Assembly: GCA_024743275.1 (NCBI GenBank)
Contig: JANSWW010000006.1
Location: 124,001-188,000, forward strand
Source: Alphaproteobacteria bacterium
Lineage (GTDB): Bacteria > Pseudomonadota > Alphaproteobacteria > JANSWW01
DNA: 64,000 bases
Direction: 5' to 3'
Under the pieces are notes generated by a model, which had not been told where the DNA came from, ran no database searches, and worked only from the letters and a program-made list of their open reading frames with translations. Of this stretch, positions 1-11,027 are shown piece after piece. Made by a program: the position numbers and the translations under genes. How positions within the stretch are numbered: position 1 is the stretch's first letter; every line of letters starts with the position of its first letter.

Positions 1-46
1 TCAAGCGGTCTCTGTCTTGCGGTTAGATGATGCGGCGGCGCCGGGT

Positions 47-1885
47 TCAGGGACGCCGTGGTTCCTCGCCATGTTCCTCGGCCCGGAGGCGTTCCAGTTC
101 CCGGTTATAGGCCAGCAGCACGTCCCGTTCGTGCAACGCCCCGACCAGCACCGGATGACCGCCGGTCGACAGGATCGGCAGCACGGGCAGCTGGGACTTC
201 TCGAACAGGGCCATCGCCGCCTCGACCTTGGTATCCGTCGTCAATGACGGGGCGTCCGTGTCGGCCATGGCGAGCGCGTTCGGGAACTGCCCCTCGGCGA
301 AGGCCTGCTCCACCTGTTTGTAGGAAATCGTCCCCATATAGCTGCCGTCGTCGTTGACGACATAGACGACCCCGAAGCGGGTGTCGCACAGGCGGGTCCT
401 CACCTCGGAGGCCGGCGTATCGCCGGTCACGATGGTCGCCGTCCGCCGGATCAGATCTCGGACCCTGAGGTCCGCCATTCTGGGCACCTCATAGGCCCCC
501 CGGATGCGAATCCCCCGCCGCTCCAATTGGGCGAGGAAGAAAGACCGGCCCATCACCGCCTGGCTGCTGACCGTCGCGATGGCGGTCACCAGCATCACGA
601 CGATGGTAAGGGCGTAGTCCCCGGTCAGTTCGAAGACCATGAGAACGGTGGAGATCGGCGCTCCGAGGACCGCGCCGGCGACCGCGCCCATCCCCACCAG
701 GGTGTAGGCCCCCTGGTCCGAGGCCAGTTCCGGAAACGGCATTTGGGCAATCAGGCCGAAGGCGCCGCCGACCATCGCGCCGATGAAGAGGGCGGGAGAG
801 AATATCCCGCCGCCGAAGCCCATGGCCATGCACATCACCGTCGCGGCGATCTTGAGCACCACCAGAGCCATCAGGATATCAAGATCGATCTGCCCCCTGA
901 GCGCCTGGTCCGTGGCTTCATAACCGACGCCGAGGATTTCCGGGAACCACAGCCCGACCACCCCGACGATCCCGCCGGCGATCGCCGGCAGCGACCACCT
1001 CGGCAAAGTGATCTTCTCCACCAGATCAAGCGCCAGGAGATAGGAGCGCAGGATCGCGATGGCCGTCGCGGCACAAATGAAGCCGAGAATCAGGAAGGCC
1101 GGGAATTCCCAGAAGCTGACCAGATAGTAGTCGGGAATGATGAAGGCGGGATAATCGCCATAGTACAGGCGGCTGACGATGGTTCCGACGACGGAGGCCA
1201 GGACGATGGGCGCGAAGGCATTCAGCGCATAGTGACCGATCACCACCTCCAGGGCGAAGAACACGCCGGCGATCGGGGCGTTGAAGGACGCCGCCACGGC
1301 CGAGGCGACCCCGCAGCCCAAAAGGGTCCGCATCTGCGCCCGACGCAGCCCCAGCTTGGTCGACATCACGCTCGCCGCCATCGCGCCCAAATGCACCGCC
1401 GGTCCTTCCCGGCCGACCGACGCCCCGGCCGCGATCGACGCCGCCGAGATGAAGGCGGAGGCAAGGCCGTCCCGAAGGCTGATGAATCCGCCCCGCAGCG
1501 CGTTCGCCTCGATCACATTGGCAACCCCATGGGCGGGCCGGCCTTTACAGACGAAATGGACGAACAATCCGACCAGCAGACCTCCGGCCAAAGGTCCCAG
1601 GAGCATCCGCCACCAAGGCTGACGGGCGGCATCGCTCGCCACCAGTTCGCCGGTGAACCCGAGGAAGACCCACTGCAAAAGCTCGATCAGTTCCCGGAAG
1701 ACGATGGCGCTCAAGCCGCCGAGCAGACCGCACAGAACGGCGAGCACGCTCATCAGGACATGCTCGTGGCGAAGGACCCTTATGACTCGCTTCGAAATCT
1801 CTTCTGGATCGGCAAGGGCCATGTCGAGAGCGTTGGGTCGGTCGGAAACGGGAAGAGGCGTTCGGCGAACCGACACCAGAGACAT
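47..1885 (-). CDS. ClC-family chloride channel/antiporter with CBS pair
   Basis: Predicted inner-membrane ClC chloride channel or Cl-/H+ antiporter of 612 residues. Residues about 40-450 are a series of hydrophobic segments carrying the family's selectivity-filter motifs: GREGP at 158-162, which holds the gating glutamate, and GIFSP at 360-364. Residues about 470-600 read as a CBS domain pair, which in this family binds adenine nucleotides and tunes transport. The ATG at 1885 lies ahead of the membrane core. The gene is monocistronic and divergent from the TPR gene. Whether it is a channel or an exchanger is not decided, because I could not place the proton glutamate by eye. The 46 bases before its stop codon hold no gene that I can see. 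Confidence 0.93.
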   Translation of the reverse strand: MSLVSVRRTPLPVSDRPNALDMALADPEEISKRVIRVLRHEHVLMSVLAVLCGLLGGLSAIVFRELIELLQWVFLGFTGELVASDAARQPWWRMLLGPLAGGLLVGLFVHFVCKGRPAHGVANVIEANALRGGFISLRDGLASAFISAASIAAGASVGREGPAVHLGAMAASVMSTKLGLRRAQMRTLLGCGVASAVAASFNAPIAGVFFALEVVIGHYALNAFAPIVLASVVGTIVSRLYYGDYPAFIIPDYYLVSFWEFPAFLILGFICAATAIAILRSYLLALDLVEKITLPRWSLPAIAGGIVGVVGLWFPEILGVGYEATDQALRGQIDLDILMALVVLKIAATVMCMAMGFGGGIFSPALFIGAMVGGAFGLIAQMPFPELASDQGAYTLVGMGAVAGAVLGAPISTVLMVFELTGDYALTIVVMLVTAIATVSSQAVMGRSFFLAQLERRGIRIRGAYEVPRMADLRVRDLIRRTATIVTGDTPASEVRTRLCDTRFGVVYVVNDDGSYMGTISYKQVEQAFAEGQFPNALAMADTDAPSLTTDTKVEAAMALFEKSQLPVLPILSTGGHPVLVGALHERDVLLAYNRELERLRAEEHGEEPRRP

Positions 1886-2050
1886 TACAGTGACTTATTT
1901 CCGAGGAGTTTCATAGGTACTCCTTATGCATAGCGAAAGATTTGTCCGACGATGCCGACGGAGGGGGCCGGGCCACGCGATGGTGCGCCGGAGCTCAGCG
2001 AATAGTGGTGGACGCCGGGAAGGATTGTCCGCCATAAATCCGCTGTTCCT

Positions 2051-2079
2051 CCGTGACCGATCACGGACCCGCGTAGAAT
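2051..2079 (+). promoter_or_regulatory. Putative promoter and dyad of the TPR gene
   Basis: A 6-bp inverted repeat CCGTGA/TCACGG with a 4-base spacer (2051-2066) is followed by a -10-like TAGAAT at 2074-2079. The ATG of the TPR gene is at 2092 and no Shine-Dalgarno sequence is visible between, so the message could have a very short leader or none. The dyad sits where a -35 region or operator would be. The rest of the 206-bp divergent spacer to the ClC gene shows nothing else clear. Confidence 0.35.
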
Positions 2080-2091
2080 TACGATCGCTCT

Positions 2092-3837
2092 ATGGCCAAA
2101 AATGCCTCACCCAGAGAAATCCGCAGAAAGCGGTTAATCCGCCGATCGCTGACAGTCTTGTTCGCCGGGCTGATGGGCCTGGCCTCCTATGCGTTCACGT
2201 TGGAGGAAGCCGAACTCTTCCAGCATATCGTCGCCGGGGCGACCTTCGTCCTACTGAGTTGCCTGGTCATCGTCGATATCGTCGCGACACGCGGCATCGA
2301 GTTGGAGGGCGGCATCGAGGCGATCGCCGCCGGCGGGGCCGTCTCGACCGGCGCCATCGCCCAGGCGGGGCGGCTCTATGTCAAGGCGGAGGGGTTCCGC
2401 CTGCTCGCCAATCCCCGTGAGGCGGAACGGCTTTATCGGGATGCCCAATCCATTTTCGACAGCGAGGGCGACGCCGTGGGCGTTGGCCGGTGCCTGATCG
2501 GGCTCGGCCTTTGCGACCGCATGCTGGGCGACGAAAACAAGGCCATCGCCAATTTCGAGAAGGCCGAATCCACGTTTCAGGAAGGGGATCAGTCGAAATT
2601 TGCCAACCTCGCCCAGTTGGCGAAGGGCGATTTACTGCTCGCCAAGGGAGGGGGCGGAGGGGACGCCCAAGAAATCTTCGACCTCGCCCGGGAACAGGCG
2701 AAAGCCAACCAGGACCGGTTGATGGAGGCGCATGCCATTCTCGGCTGGGGGCAGGCAGCGATTGGCGGACAGAACCACGACGAGAGCAAGAGTGCCCTCG
2801 ATCAGGCGCGTTTCGCCTTCAGCCAGGTGGGCGACCGCACCGGCGAGGGCCACGCGTTGGTGGTGCGGGGCAATGTAGACCGCGACGATAAGAAGTTCAC
2901 CGAGGCCGCCGGCAGGTACGAGCGGTCGATCGGCCTCTATCGCCAGTGCGGCGACTATGTCGGCCAGGGACTTGCCGAGATCGCGCTCGCCGAGGTCAGG
3001 CGCAAAATGGACCGGACGCCGGACGCCGTCGGGCTTCTGGCCAGTGCCGCCAGCCTCTTTAAACGAGCGGGCCGGCGGATCGGGGACGGTGCGCTGACCT
3101 CGGGACGGGGCGACCTCATACGTGCGCCGCATCGCTTCAAGCGCGTCCGGCAGGATATCGATTTCGCCACCTCGCTGATTCGCGAACAGAACGACAAGGC
3201 CCGTGAGGCGGATATGCATATGGGGCTGGGCGAGCTCTCTCGAATGATCGGCGATCTCAACGAGGCCCAGGCTCAGTTCGAGAAGGCGAAGATGGCCGCC
3301 TCGAACGCGAACGATTCAAGCCTGATGGCCGATGTCAACAAGGGCTACGGCAACATCGCGCGAGCCCGGAACAATGTCCGGGTCGCCAAGGGCTACTACA
3401 AGGAAGCCCATATCCTCTATCAGCGCGGCAGCACGCGAAGCCAGGCGGACATCCTAATGGAGATCGGTCAGGTCGACTTCCTGATGGAGAATCTGGACGG
3501 CGCGCGGGTCGACTTCAGCCACGCCCAGTCCTACTACCAGCAGGCGGACGACCTTCACGGGATGGCCACCGCCTTGCGGGCCCTCGGCGATCTGGAAATG
3601 TCGGCCAACAACGTTGAACAGGGCATGCAGCATTTCGCCGATGCCCGGAACCTGTTCCAGCAGGTGGGCGACGTTCAAGCCGCGGCCGACTGCATGCTGA
3701 TGATCGGCATCATCAATGTCGGTGCCGACAATGCGGCCGCGAACGCCCTTCTGGTCGCCGCCGCGAGACTATACAAGGCCGTGGGATCGCCGGTTTGGCA
3801 ACGGACGGCGAACACCTACGCCCTGGCGGTGCGTTGA
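2092..3837 (+). CDS. Membrane-anchored TPR-repeat protein
   Basis: A 581-residue protein of unknown specific role. The N-terminus is basic (RRKRLIRRS) and is followed by two hydrophobic segments at about 19-36 and 46-64, so it is probably an inner-membrane hairpin anchor. From about residue 95 to the end it is helical TPR repeats with the usual A/G/Y spacing (for example AEGFRLLANPREAERLYRDA). TPR arrays bind partner proteins. No catalytic domain is visible. It stands alone between the ClC gene and an MlaC-like gene, both with their own spacers, so context gives no function. The weak or absent Shine-Dalgarno sequence is unusual for this window. Confidence 0.85.
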   Translation: MAKNASPREIRRKRLIRRSLTVLFAGLMGLASYAFTLEEAELFQHIVAGATFVLLSCLVIVDIVATRGIELEGGIEAIAAGGAVSTGAIAQAGRLYVKAEGFRLLANPREAERLYRDAQSIFDSEGDAVGVGRCLIGLGLCDRMLGDENKAIANFEKAESTFQEGDQSKFANLAQLAKGDLLLAKGGGGGDAQEIFDLAREQAKANQDRLMEAHAILGWGQAAIGGQNHDESKSALDQARFAFSQVGDRTGEGHALVVRGNVDRDDKKFTEAAGRYERSIGLYRQCGDYVGQGLAEIALAEVRRKMDRTPDAVGLLASAASLFKRAGRRIGDGALTSGRGDLIRAPHRFKRVRQDIDFATSLIREQNDKAREADMHMGLGELSRMIGDLNEAQAQFEKAKMAASNANDSSLMADVNKGYGNIARARNNVRVAKGYYKEAHILYQRGSTRSQADILMEIGQVDFLMENLDGARVDFSHAQSYYQQADDLHGMATALRALGDLEMSANNVEQGMQHFADARNLFQQVGDVQAAADCMLMIGIINVGADNAAANALLVAAARLYKAVGSPVWQRTANTYALAVR

Positions 3838-3846
3838 GGATTTCGT

Positions 3847-3874
3847 CCGGCTGTTGCAAAGAGGCAACATCCGG
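3847..3874 (+). terminator. Hairpin after the TPR gene
   Basis: CCGG-C-TGTTGC pairs with GCAACA-T-CCGG around a 6-base loop, with one mismatch, 9 bases after the TPR stop codon. There is no U-run, so this is a hairpin that may aid termination or 3' end stability rather than a classical intrinsic terminator. Confidence 0.4.
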
Positions 3875-4006
3875 CCAGGATAGCGGAGACGTGAGCGATC
3901 GGACTTTCGTCATCGTCATAGAATATTCATAACTTGAGTATAGTTAAGGCGGTGGCGAAGGGTAACGCCCTGGCGTGCGCGACCCGCTGCCGTTTTCTGG
4001 GCGACC

Positions 4007-4723
4007 ATGGGGCATAGGATGACAGTTTGTCGAAGCCGGGCAATGGCGTTTGACCTTTCTCTGACTTGGGTGACGCTACACCGCACATCATCCCGCATCT
4101 CGGTCCGGGGCATTCTGATCGGGCGCATGCTGATCGGGACGGTAGCCCTGCTGACCGCGCTCTTCCTCGTCGATCCGGCAAAGGCGCAGGCCTCCACCGA
4201 TCTCGACCGCGCGAAGCAGGTGGTCGAGGATCTGGGCAGCGATGCGATCGCGGCGATCGGAAATGGAGAGTTGTCGCAGGAAGAATTGGCGGACCGGTTC
4301 CGGGAAATCCTCAACCGGGGCTTCAACATGGACCGGATCGCCCGCTTCGTTCTCGGCCGCCACTGGCGAACGGCGAAGCCGGATGAGCAGGAGCGCTATC
4401 TGAAGCTGTTCCGGGAATTCGTGGTCCGCACCTATATCGGCCGTTTCGACCAGTATTCAGGCGAGGTCATTCAGGTCACCGGCGCCCGGGAACAAGGGAA
4501 ATACATCCTTGTCGACAGCATTATCCGCAGGCCCACCGCGAACGACGTGACGGTCGAGTGGCGCATGCAGGAAAGCGAAGGCGCCTTCAAGGTTATCGAT
4601 GTCGTCGTCGAAGGCGTGTCCATGGGGATCACCCAGCGGGCCGATTTCGACTCCATCATCCAGCGCCAGGGCGGATCGCTCTCCGCCCTGAACGATGTCC
4701 TGCAAGACCGCCTCAATCAGTGA
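4007..4723 (+). CDS. MlaC/Ttg2D-like phospholipid-binding periplasmic protein
   Basis: Predicted periplasmic shuttle of the MlaC (Ttg2D, toluene-tolerance) family, which moves phospholipids between outer and inner membrane. The hydrophobic stretch GTVALLTALFLV followed by AKAQA reads as a signal peptide with cleavage near residue 63 of the longest form. The mature part has the family pattern RFREILNRGFNMDRIARFVLG followed by a YLKLFREFVVRTYIGRF segment. Start codons at 4007, 4019, 4043 and 4127 are all in frame and no Shine-Dalgarno decides; 4127 would leave a signal peptide without a basic n-region. No mlaABDEF genes lie nearby, so it is an orphan, as some alphaproteobacterial copies in hopanoid-transport loci are not. 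Confidence 0.85.
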   Translation: MGHRMTVCRSRAMAFDLSLTWVTLHRTSSRISVRGILIGRMLIGTVALLTALFLVDPAKAQASTDLDRAKQVVEDLGSDAIAAIGNGELSQEELADRFREILNRGFNMDRIARFVLGRHWRTAKPDEQERYLKLFREFVVRTYIGRFDQYSGEVIQVTGAREQGKYILVDSIIRRPTANDVTVEWRMQESEGAFKVIDVVVEGVSMGITQRADFDSIIQRQGGSLSALNDVLQDRLNQ

Positions 4724-4737
4724 CCGGCCGAGGTGAA

Positions 4738-4765
4738 GCCGGGTCTTGGACCCGGCCCCTCTCTT

Positions 4766-4767
<2 letters not shown>
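4738..4767. terminator. Bidirectional terminator between mlaC-like gene and ettA
   Basis: Perfect 8-bp stem GCCGGGTC/GACCCGGC with a TTG loop, followed on the + strand by CCCTCTCTTTT. It lies between two convergent genes and overlaps the ettA stop codon region, so it can serve both. Confidence 0.75.
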
Positions 4768-6448
<1,681 letters not shown>

Positions 6449-6566
6449 AGTCGCTCTGCTCCGCTTCTCGATACAATAAGGATCCGTGGCGCTCTATGTA
6501 GCGCCCTCGCGCGTGGGTTCTAGCATTCTTCGCGGGCAAAGGGCGATGGATGTTTCAGGGGACGAT

Positions 6567-7538
6567 TCAGGCCGTCCAGCCCGACCGGTAGACGGGCACG
6601 ATCTCGTAGCCCGGTTCCTCCGGTTCGTCGTCGACCATTTCCGCCGGAAAGCCCGGGGCCGCGACCCTGATGCCGGACGCTTCCTCCAGCCGCTTGATGA
6701 TGTTTGGCGACCATTCGCGCGGGCCGAAGCGGTCGATGGCGTCGTCGAAGATCTCGATCAGCAGCGGCGAGAGCTGCAGCGGCACACCCGCCTTTTCCGC
6801 GATGCTATGAAACAGGCCGATATCCTTGGCCACCAGATCCATGGTGAAGCTGATATCGCGGCTGCCGTTGAGGATCACCTGGCTCTCGGTTTCGTGGACG
6901 AAGGAATTGCCGGACGAAATCCGGATCGCCTCATAGGTCGTGTTCATGCACAGGCCAGCCTTCTGGGCCGTGGCCAAGGCTTCCGCCAGACTGACGAGAT
7001 TGGCGGTGGCGAGATAGTTGGTCATCACCTTGAGGACCGACGCCGATCCCAGATCGCCGGTGTGCAGCACCCGGCGCCCCAGGGTCGTCAGGATCGGCAG
7101 GATCCGTTCGAACGTCTTCCGCGTGCACCCGGCGAAGATCGAGATGTTACCGGTCGCCGCCCGGTGGCAGCCGCCGGAGACCGGGCAATCCACGGGCTCC
7201 GCCCCGATGGCGCGGACCTCCTGGCCCAGCCGCTGGACCTCCGCGGCGTCGGTGGTCGACATCTCCATCCAGATCTTGCCGGGCGACAGCCCCTCGAGCA
7301 GACCGCCCGCCCCCTCCATGACCTCGGCGCAGATCGCCGGGCTGGGCAGGCAGGTGATAACGACCTCGCAGGAACGGGCCATCTCGGCGGGACTGTCGCC
7401 CCAGGCCGCGCCGCCGTCCAGGAAGGGCTGGGCCGCCGCCCGGTCGAGATCGCGCACAGTCAAATCGTGACCGTTGCGCAGCAGGCTACCCGCCAGTTTA
7501 TGGCCGACATTGCCGAGCCCGATGAAGCCGATTTTCAT
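6567..7538 (-). CDS. NAD(P)-dependent beta-hydroxyacid dehydrogenase
   Basis: A 323-residue member of the 3-hydroxyisobutyrate/tartronate-semialdehyde reductase family. The N-terminal Rossmann motif is GFIGLGNVG (residues 4-12), the substrate loop is CPVSGG, and the conserved lysine sits in the LKVMTNYL helix. I chose the ATG at 7538 because a GGGGAGA ribosome site precedes it and the Rossmann fold begins right there; the longer reading frame adds an unrelated N-terminus. Substrate is not determined. Family members reduce or oxidise 3-hydroxyisobutyrate, D-glycerate or succinic semialdehyde. It could serve the catabolic genes further upstream, but 74 bp and a PAS gene lie between. Confidence 0.87.
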   Translation of the reverse strand: MKIGFIGLGNVGHKLAGSLLRNGHDLTVRDLDRAAAQPFLDGGAAWGDSPAEMARSCEVVITCLPSPAICAEVMEGAGGLLEGLSPGKIWMEMSTTDAAEVQRLGQEVRAIGAEPVDCPVSGGCHRAATGNISIFAGCTRKTFERILPILTTLGRRVLHTGDLGSASVLKVMTNYLATANLVSLAEALATAQKAGLCMNTTYEAIRISSGNSFVHETESQVILNGSRDISFTMDLVAKDIGLFHSIAEKAGVPLQLSPLLIEIFDDAIDRFGPREWSPNIIKRLEEASGIRVAAPGFPAEMVDDEPEEPGYEIVPVYRSGWTA

Positions 7539-7612
7539 GGCAGTCTCCCCGTTGGTACCAGTACAAGGAGAATGGCGCGACCGAACGATAAAAACTGGTC
7601 TCATACGACCGT

Positions 7613-8290
7613 TCAGTCGACCTTATCCGACAAATTGATCAACAGATCGTCCTCGTCCTCTTCGATGTCGTCCGGTCCGTCAAGCATGGTTACGGAATAA
7701 CCCATGCTCTCCGCCCAGGCACCGGCAATCGCCCGCTCCTTCGCCTCCATCCTTTCGAGCTTATGGACTTCCGACTGCCATTGCTTGGCATCCTGGAGGC
7801 TTGAATCGAGCGGAAAGATGCAAAGAAGAACCCGCCGGACATGCGGGCCTTTGAGGCGCAGCGGCAGGACCAGCCGATAGTAGCCAAAACTCTTGGTCAG
7901 GATCTTGAATTCGCGTTTGTAGAAAAGTGGCGATCGGTCGACCACCGCCCGACGATAACAGCGGGACACCTCCTGGGCGGCCTTGTCCGGATAGATCTCC
8001 GTCAGCGTCTTCCCCGTCGGATCCTTGCCCAGCAACTTCTTCAGCCTGTCACCGACGATGACATACCGGCCGTTAATGCCCGCTGCGAGCGTGTCGGTCT
8101 CCACGGGCATCAGGTCGACCAAGGCGATGTTGTCGAGGACCGGCCACATCTCCTCGATATCGAGGTTTTTTTGTCGCGGTATCCCCTCTTCCGCCGCCCG
8201 CTCGCGCCAATAGGCCAGGAGATCCGCCATGGCCGGCACCGGCAGATCGGAGAGCGAGAGATATTCGGCTGTGTTGGACCAGAGTTTCAA
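7613..8290 (-). CDS. PAS-domain-like protein
   Basis: A 225-residue soluble protein resembling the alphaproteobacterial single-PAS (PAS_5-like) family, whose members begin with an LLxYW motif and contain an LIxDRLxxLLGxDxxGK-like core; here LLAYWRER, VGDRLKKLLGKDPTGKTL and the FYYR-like FGYYRLVLPLR strand. No output domain is fused. The C-terminal tail is very acidic (DGPDDIEEDEDDLL). The frame opens without any ATG before residue 21; the first possible start is TTG at 8290, with an ATG at 8230 as alternative. Role unknown, possibly a ligand- or redox-sensing partner of another signalling protein. Confidence 0.7.
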   Translation of the reverse strand: MKLWSNTAEYLSLSDLPVPAMADLLAYWRERAAEEGIPRQKNLDIEEMWPVLDNIALVDLMPVETDTLAAGINGRYVIVGDRLKKLLGKDPTGKTLTEIYPDKAAQEVSRCYRRAVVDRSPLFYKREFKILTKSFGYYRLVLPLRLKGPHVRRVLLCIFPLDSSLQDAKQWQSEVHKLERMEAKERAIAGAWAESMGYSVTMLDGPDDIEEDEDDLLINLSDKVD

Positions 8291-8348
8291 TGAACGGATC
8301 TGATTTTTTGAAAGGTCTCATTACTATACGGACGGCGGCGGCTTCGGG

Positions 8349-9356
8349 TCATGCGCCCAGAGCAGAGCCGCTCTCGCTTCCCGGCAATGGCCGGGCAAGC
8401 AGCCGATGCACGGCATCCTGCGGTGTGATCCGGCCAGCCAAGACCCCGGTGACCGCGGCTGTGATCGGCATCTCGATCCCATGCCGGTCGCCGAGCGCCT
8501 TCACCGCCTCGGCGGTGGCGGCCCCCTCGACCAGATCGCCCGTCTCGGGATGGCTTTCCGCAGCCCGGCCCAAGGACCGGCCATAGCGGTAATTGCGCGA
8601 CTGGGCACTGGTACAAGTAAGGACAATATCACCAAAGCCGGAAAGGCCGGTGACGGTTTCGATTCGCCCGCCCTCGGCGCGCACCAGCCGTGTGATCTCG
8701 GCCATGCCCCTCGTGATCAGGGCCGCCCTGGCGTTGTCGCCCAAACCCATGCCGTCGGCGATCCCGCAGGCGATGGCCAGCACGTTCTTCACCGCGCCCA
8801 GAACCTCCACACCGACCACATCCGCGCTTGTGTAGAGCCGGAAGGAGGGACCGGCCAGGGCGGCGACCACGCGCTCGGCATCGGCAAGGTCTGGAAACGC
8901 CACGGTCGCCGCCGTCGGGGCACCCGCCGCCGCCTCCGCCGCGAAGGTCGGCCCGCTGAGCACACCGGCCCGAGCCTGCGGGATCAGCCGGGTCAGCAGC
9001 GCGGTCCCCCGCTCGCCGCTTTCGGGTTGAAAACCCTTCGCCACTGTCGCGATCAGGGTCCCAGGCGCAAGACCGGGGGCGAGGCTGACGGCGCACGCCG
9101 CGAGGGCCTTGACCGGCACGGCCATGACGATCACCGGCGCGGAGAGGGCGGTTAGATCGGCGACGATCTCGATCGAGTCCGGGATCGGGATGTCCGGAAG
9201 CCTGGGCGAGCGGCGGTGTTGGCGCAGGCTTTCGGCGGTCTTGCCCGGCCGTCCCCACAACGCCGTCCGGCTGCCGGCCCGGTCCGCGAGGATCGCGAGC
9301 GCGGTCCCCCAGGCACCGGCCCCCACAACAGCCAAATCGAAGGTCGTCCCACTCAT
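8349..9356 (-). CDS. gpsA: Glycerol-3-phosphate dehydrogenase [NAD(P)+]
   Basis: A 335-residue cytoplasmic enzyme that reduces dihydroxyacetone phosphate to sn-glycerol 3-phosphate, the backbone of phospholipids. The N-terminal GxGxWGTAL motif (VVGAGAWGTAL at about 10-20) binds the dinucleotide. The catalytic lysine is in GAVKNVLAIACGIADG, and the C-terminal domain shows TCTSAQSRNYRYG and the EGAATAEAV segment of the family. Length is normal. It ends a long minus-strand run, 10 bp after the AEC transporter gene, so it may be cotranscribed with the catabolic genes upstream. That is unusual for an essential lipid gene, which may have its own internal promoter. Confidence 0.95.
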   Translation of the reverse strand: MSGTTFDLAVVGAGAWGTALAILADRAGSRTALWGRPGKTAESLRQHRRSPRLPDIPIPDSIEIVADLTALSAPVIVMAVPVKALAACAVSLAPGLAPGTLIATVAKGFQPESGERGTALLTRLIPQARAGVLSGPTFAAEAAAGAPTAATVAFPDLADAERVVAALAGPSFRLYTSADVVGVEVLGAVKNVLAIACGIADGMGLGDNARAALITRGMAEITRLVRAEGGRIETVTGLSGFGDIVLTCTSAQSRNYRYGRSLGRAAESHPETGDLVEGAATAEAVKALGDRHGIEMPITAAVTGVLAGRITPQDAVHRLLARPLPGSESGSALGA

Positions 9357-9366
9357 CGGTGCGTTC

Positions 9367-10293
9367 CTATCCCATCGCCTCGATCACCACGGTCATGGTG
9401 ACCACCGCCAACGCCGTCGAGAGAAACACCACCGCGCTCGCCCGTCGAACCCGAACGCCGTATTGCTCGGCGATCACGAAAACATTCCCGGCGGCGGGCA
9501 GGGCAGCCAGCACCACCCCCGCCTGCAAGGCCAGACCGGTAACACCGAGGCTCACCATCAGGAAATAGGCGAGTGCCGGGTGGACGATCAGCTTGAGGCA
9601 GGTGAGAACCGCCATCGGCGCCCGGTCGCCCTCGACCCGTTTGCCGCCCAGGGTGATGCCCAGGGCGAACAGGGCGGTCGGTCCGGCCGCCCCGGCGAGG
9701 AAATCCAGCATCAGTTCCAACGGTCCCGGCAGGGCGAGCCCACTGAAGGCAAGCGACACGCCGGCGACGATGGAGAGCAGGAAGGGATTGAGCACCGCCC
9801 GCCTCAAAGCCATGCCGGCCGCCGCCCAGCCGGCCCCGCCCCCTTTGGAGAACTCAAGAATCAGGATCGAGAGCGGCAGCATGAAGATCAGATCGGAGAC
9901 CAGGGTGATGGCGATCGGCCCGGCGGCCTCCGGCCCGAAGGCCTGCAACACCAGCGGCAACCCGAGGAACCCGATATTGCCGACCGAAGCCGTCTGACCG
10001 GCGATCGCCATGCCGTCTAGCCTTTCGCGGAACACCAGGCCGAGGATCAGGGCCGACAGGCCGAACATGATCAGACTGGTGCTGAACCAGGCGGTGAAGA
10101 AGGCCGGCTGGATCAGAGTTTCAGGGTCCTGCCGGGCGATGGTGGAGATCACCAGCGCCGGCATGGCGAAATAGAAGACGTAGACGTTGAAGCCCGGCAC
10201 CACGCTTTCGGGAATCCAGGCCCTCTTGCGGGCGAAGAATCCCAAACCGATCACGATGAAAATCGGCAGGGTGAGGGAGATCAGGGTCGACAT
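9367..10293 (-). CDS. AEC-family transporter (auxin efflux carrier type)
   Basis: A 308-residue inner-membrane protein with about ten hydrophobic segments spread over its whole length, beginning MSTLISLTLPIFIVIGLGFFARK. This is the typical start and length of the AEC family, whose bacterial members move small organic acids such as malate or malonate. Conserved asparagine/glycine signatures (SVGNIGFLGLPLVLQ, ALPAAGNVFVIA) match the two half-repeats of the fold. It starts 8 bp after the sulfotransferase-like gene and 10 bp before gpsA, so it is in the operon. The substrate probably relates to the pathway upstream, which is inference. Confidence 0.87.
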   Translation of the reverse strand: MSTLISLTLPIFIVIGLGFFARKRAWIPESVVPGFNVYVFYFAMPALVISTIARQDPETLIQPAFFTAWFSTSLIMFGLSALILGLVFRERLDGMAIAGQTASVGNIGFLGLPLVLQAFGPEAAGPIAITLVSDLIFMLPLSILILEFSKGGGAGWAAAGMALRRAVLNPFLLSIVAGVSLAFSGLALPGPLELMLDFLAGAAGPTALFALGITLGGKRVEGDRAPMAVLTCLKLIVHPALAYFLMVSLGVTGLALQAGVVLAALPAAGNVFVIAEQYGVRVRRASAVVFLSTALAVVTMTVVIEAMG

Positions 10294-10301
10294 GGGAACG
10301 G

Positions 10302-11027
10302 TCAGCCGTCGGGTGTCAGCGCCAGCGCGCGCAATCGGCTATAGGCCGGAAGCGCGGCCTCGACCAAGGCCTCCAATCCTTCCGGTGTTCGGGTCTCGTC
10401 GACCGGTGGCGGGGCGAAGCCGGTCGAGCGGTTCACCGCGCCATACCAGTGGCTGGCCCAAACCCCGTCGGTCTCTTGAGGTCCCGCCTCCCAGGACAGC
10501 ATCGCCGGATCGAATGGAATTCCCAGAGCCCGGCAAAGCCGGCTCAAGACAGTCGCGGGGTCGCGGCGGATATCGGCGGCGTCGACCACCGGGGCCGGCC
10601 CGTAGCGGTCCGCAACCCAGTCGTAGAGTTCCGCCTGCCGCAGGCTGCCGATATCGTCCGACGTCGGCGCCTCCCGCTTGGCGGCATAGCTTGCGGCGAC
10701 GGCGGCCGGATGGCGAATCAGAAAGGCGATCTTCGCCCCATCCATCCAGTCGAGCGGCGCGCCGTCGACCATGTGGACCGTCATGTGCTTTTCATAACGG
10801 ATCGGCGGATCGCCCTGCGGCGCGGCGCAGGACGCCGCGACCCGGCCCCAGTCGGTCTCGCCGGCGGCGATCACCGCCTCGCGCATCGGATGCGCGATCC
10901 CGGTGGTTGCGAGATAGGCGGCATAGAACGGCTCGTCCACCACCGCCGTGTCCGCTCTGGCCCCGAAAGACCGCATCATCGCCGTCGAGAGATTGCGCGG
11001 CCCGGACCACATGACGATCCGGGTCAC
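10302..11027 (-). CDS. Sulfotransferase-like P-loop protein
   Basis: A 241-residue protein of the sulfotransferase-like superfamily. It opens VTRIVMWSGPRNLSTAMM, where SGPRNLST resembles the PAPS phosphosulfate loop, and continues with DEPFYAAYL and a central strand with LIRHPAAVAASY (3'-phosphate binding RxPxxxxxS-like). I placed the start at the GTG at 11027 because it overlaps the preceding stop in a GTGA, and because the upstream part of the longer frame is out-of-frame aminotransferase sequence. It is translationally coupled to the class IV aminotransferase. True sulfotransferase activity is not proven; the acceptor is unknown. Confidence 0.78.
   Translation of the reverse strand: MTRIVMWSGPRNLSTAMMRSFGARADTAVVDEPFYAAYLATTGIAHPMREAVIAAGETDWGRVAASCAAPQGDPPIRYEKHMTVHMVDGAPLDWMDGAKIAFLIRHPAAVAASYAAKREAPTSDDIGSLRQAELYDWVADRYGPAPVVDAADIRRDPATVLSRLCRALGIPFDPAMLSWEAGPQETDGVWASHWYGAVNRSTGFAPPPVDETRTPEGLEALVEAALPAYSRLRALALTPDG

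Noticed and set aside
8290..8348. Possible terminator of gpsA because of a T-run near 8304.
   Set aside because: No stem precedes the run on the relevant strand.
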